Below the pieces are notes generated by a model. That model ran no database searches. It had not been told where the DNA came from and worked only from the letters and a program-made list of their open reading frames with translations. A program made the translations under genes and the position numbers. Below, one piece after another: positions 63,044-64,000 of a stretch of 64,000 bases of DNA (the first letter of the stretch is position 1; each line of letters starts with the position of its first letter). This DNA is from Candidatus Methanogranum gryphiswaldense (GTDB taxonomy: Archaea; Thermoplasmatota; Thermoplasmata; Methanomassiliicoccales; Methanomethylophilaceae), in the NCBI GenBank assembly GCA_019262145.1, contig CP076745.1:431093-495092 (forward strand). The letters run 5' to 3'.

Positions 63044-63639
63044 ATCCTGTCCTCCGCAAAGTCAATAAAATGACTGATGAACTCCAATCCGGAGTCACCG
63101 CTTTTTTCTGGGTGGAATTGTGTGCCATAGCAGTTGTTCTTTCTGAAGAATGAGGGGAACATCGTTCCTTCGTATTCGGTTCTCCCTACAATAACTGAGA
63201 GGTCCGTTGCATCACAGTAGTAGGAATGGGCGAAGTAGAAGTATTTGTCATCGATCCCGTCCATGAGGATATCGTCGGTGTCCACAAGGTTCCATCCCAT
63301 ATGAGGGACCTGTTTTGCTTTAAGTTTCACGACCTTACCAGGAAAGAATCCTAGGCCAGGAGATGTGCCTTCGCTACTCGATTCAAACAATATCTGTGTT
63401 CCGATACATATCCCGAGAGCAGGCACTCCTGCTTCCAAGCGTTCGCGTATCTGCTCACGGTAGGGAATTAATTTCTCCATGGTTTTGTCGAATGCCCCCA
63501 CACCAGGGAATACGATGCATTTCGCATCGAGGAGTTTGCTCATATCTGTTACCACGGTAACAGCTGTACCGTTCTTTTCCAGTGCTTTTTTTATGGAATG
63601 CAGGTTTCCGACCCCATAATCTGCCATTGTGATCCTCAT
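63040..63639 (-). CDS. hisH: Imidazole glycerol phosphate synthase glutaminase subunit
   Basis: 199 residues, class I glutamine amidotransferase. Opens 'MRITMADYGVGNLHSIKKAL'; the nucleophile is in 'ALGICIGTQILF' (GICIGTQ where GICLGMQ is usual), with the His-Glu pair in 'GTQFHPEKSG'. ATG 63639 forms an ATGA overlap with hisC; ATG 63645 two codons earlier is possible. The partner gene hisF is 15 kb upstream. Confidence 0.93.
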   Translation of the reverse strand: MRITMADYGVGNLHSIKKALEKNGTAVTVVTDMSKLLDAKCIVFPGVGAFDKTMEKLIPYREQIRERLEAGVPALGICIGTQILFESSSEGTSPGLGFFPGKVVKLKAKQVPHMGWNLVDTDDILMDGIDDKYFYFAHSYYCDATDLSVIVGRTEYEGTMFPSFFRKNNCYGTQFHPEKSGDSGLEFISHFIDFAEDRI

Positions 63640-64000
63640 TTGCATTCCTCCAATACCTCAGTTATCTTACCGAGCATTATCTTGTTGAGTTCTTCTGTGC
63701 CGACGGTCATCCTCACGCAGTTCTCTGTTCTGCGTTTGCTGCCGAAATCCCTTATCAAGACGCTTTTCGCTTTAAGTTTGGAGACCATCACAGAGTGGTC
63801 TATCGGGCATTTCGCGAGTATGAAATTAGCATCAGAGTGATATGGTTCGAAGCCCAATCTCTTGAGTTCCTTTGTGAGTTTAGGTCTCTGCTCGGTTACC
63901 ATATCTACGCTTCTTTTGATGAACTCTTGGTCCTTCACAGCGGCTATCGCGGCATGTTCACATATCTTGTTCAACGAATAAGGTATCTTGACCGAGTTCA
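63636..64000 (-). CDS. hisC: Histidinol-phosphate aminotransferase, C-terminal part
   Basis: Cut by the window edge; about 120 C-terminal residues are visible ('VKIPYSLNKICEHAA', 'ANFILAKCP', 'LIRDFGSKRRTENCVRMTVG'). The motif 'R-x-T-x-G' near the end binds the substrate phosphate/carboxylate in this aminotransferase class. The PLP lysine lies outside the window. First of the visible hisC-hisH-hisA run, with ATGA overlap to hisH. Confidence 0.88.
   Translation of the reverse strand, partial: NSVKIPYSLNKICEHAAIAAVKDQEFIKRSVDMVTEQRPKLTKELKRLGFEPYHSDANFILAKCPIDHSVMVSKLKAKSVLIRDFGSKRRTENCVRMTVGTEELNKIMLGKITEVLEECK

Overview
The window looks like about 64 kb of chromosome from a methanogenic archaeon. 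It carries a complete coenzyme F430 (cfb) gene set and methanogenesis marker protein 11. It also carries archaeal-type promoters (TATA boxes about 26 bp upstream of apparently leaderless start codons) and archaeal protein families such as UPF0284-type CobT, PHP/HisIE histidine enzymes and a DUF234 ATPase. Large Thr/Ser/Asn-rich surface proteins with BspA-type leucine-rich repeats and InlB/Listeria-Bacteroides repeats, next to extensive corrinoid genes, fit a gut-associated member of Methanomassiliicoccales (Thermoplasmatota). That placement is an inference from gene content; no rRNA or methyltransferase gene is present to confirm it. No tRNA, rRNA, CRISPR array or intact mobile element was found.

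Layout. 0-6.2 kb: end of an MFS transporter, mmp11, a TetR regulator with a perfect palindrome at its start codon, a radical SAM protein, and two paralogous polytopic membrane proteins of equal length. 6.2-11.5 kb: three secreted or anchored surface proteins. 11.5-13 kb: a DUF3793 protein behind metal-regulator-like boxes, and two small proteins. 13-18.1 kb (minus strand): mtnP, hypF, an ApgM-like phosphatase superfamily protein and cobT. 18.5-24.5 kb: a SAM methyltransferase, then the F430 operon cfbC-A-E-D-B, in which CfbA is a tandem double-domain protein. 24.7-33.5 kb: a ten-gene tetrapyrrole operon, cbiF-cbiH-cbiL-sirC-hemA-hemB-hemL-hemC-cobA-hemD, running from glutamyl-tRNA through uroporphyrinogen III to the early corrinoid methylations. 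33.8-40.1 kb: two small membrane proteins, a stand-alone cbiM-cbiN pair, and a second cobalt ECF system in which CbiM, CbiN and CbiQ are one polypeptide, followed by two CbiO ATPases. 40.2-46 kb: a DUF234 ATPase and a 1376-residue surface protein. 46.1-48.7 kb (minus): hisB-hisF-hisIE-php. 49.2-50.8 kb: an ABC-2 exporter. 50.9-57.1 kb: divergent cbiC and cbiD-cbiG-cbiJET-cbiA, completing much of the anaerobic corrin pathway with a CbiJ-CbiE-CbiT triple fusion. 57.9-62.2 kb: a repeat-rich surface protein gene with disrupted reading frame. 62.3-64 kb (minus): hisC (cut by the window edge)-hisH-hisA.

Together the central 45 kb is a nickel/cobalt tetrapyrrole region: cobalt import, common tetrapyrrole synthesis, the nickel branch (F430) and the cobalt branch (corrinoid). 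The strongest candidate for something undescribed is a shared operator, TTGG-N9-CCAA. It overlaps or abuts the TATA element in front of four separate cobalt/corrinoid transcription units (cbiF operon, cbiMN, cbiMNQ-OO and the cbiC/cbiD divergent pair), occurs twice in tandem before cbiMNQ, and was not seen before the F430 operon. It may define a cobalt- or corrinoid-responsive regulon.
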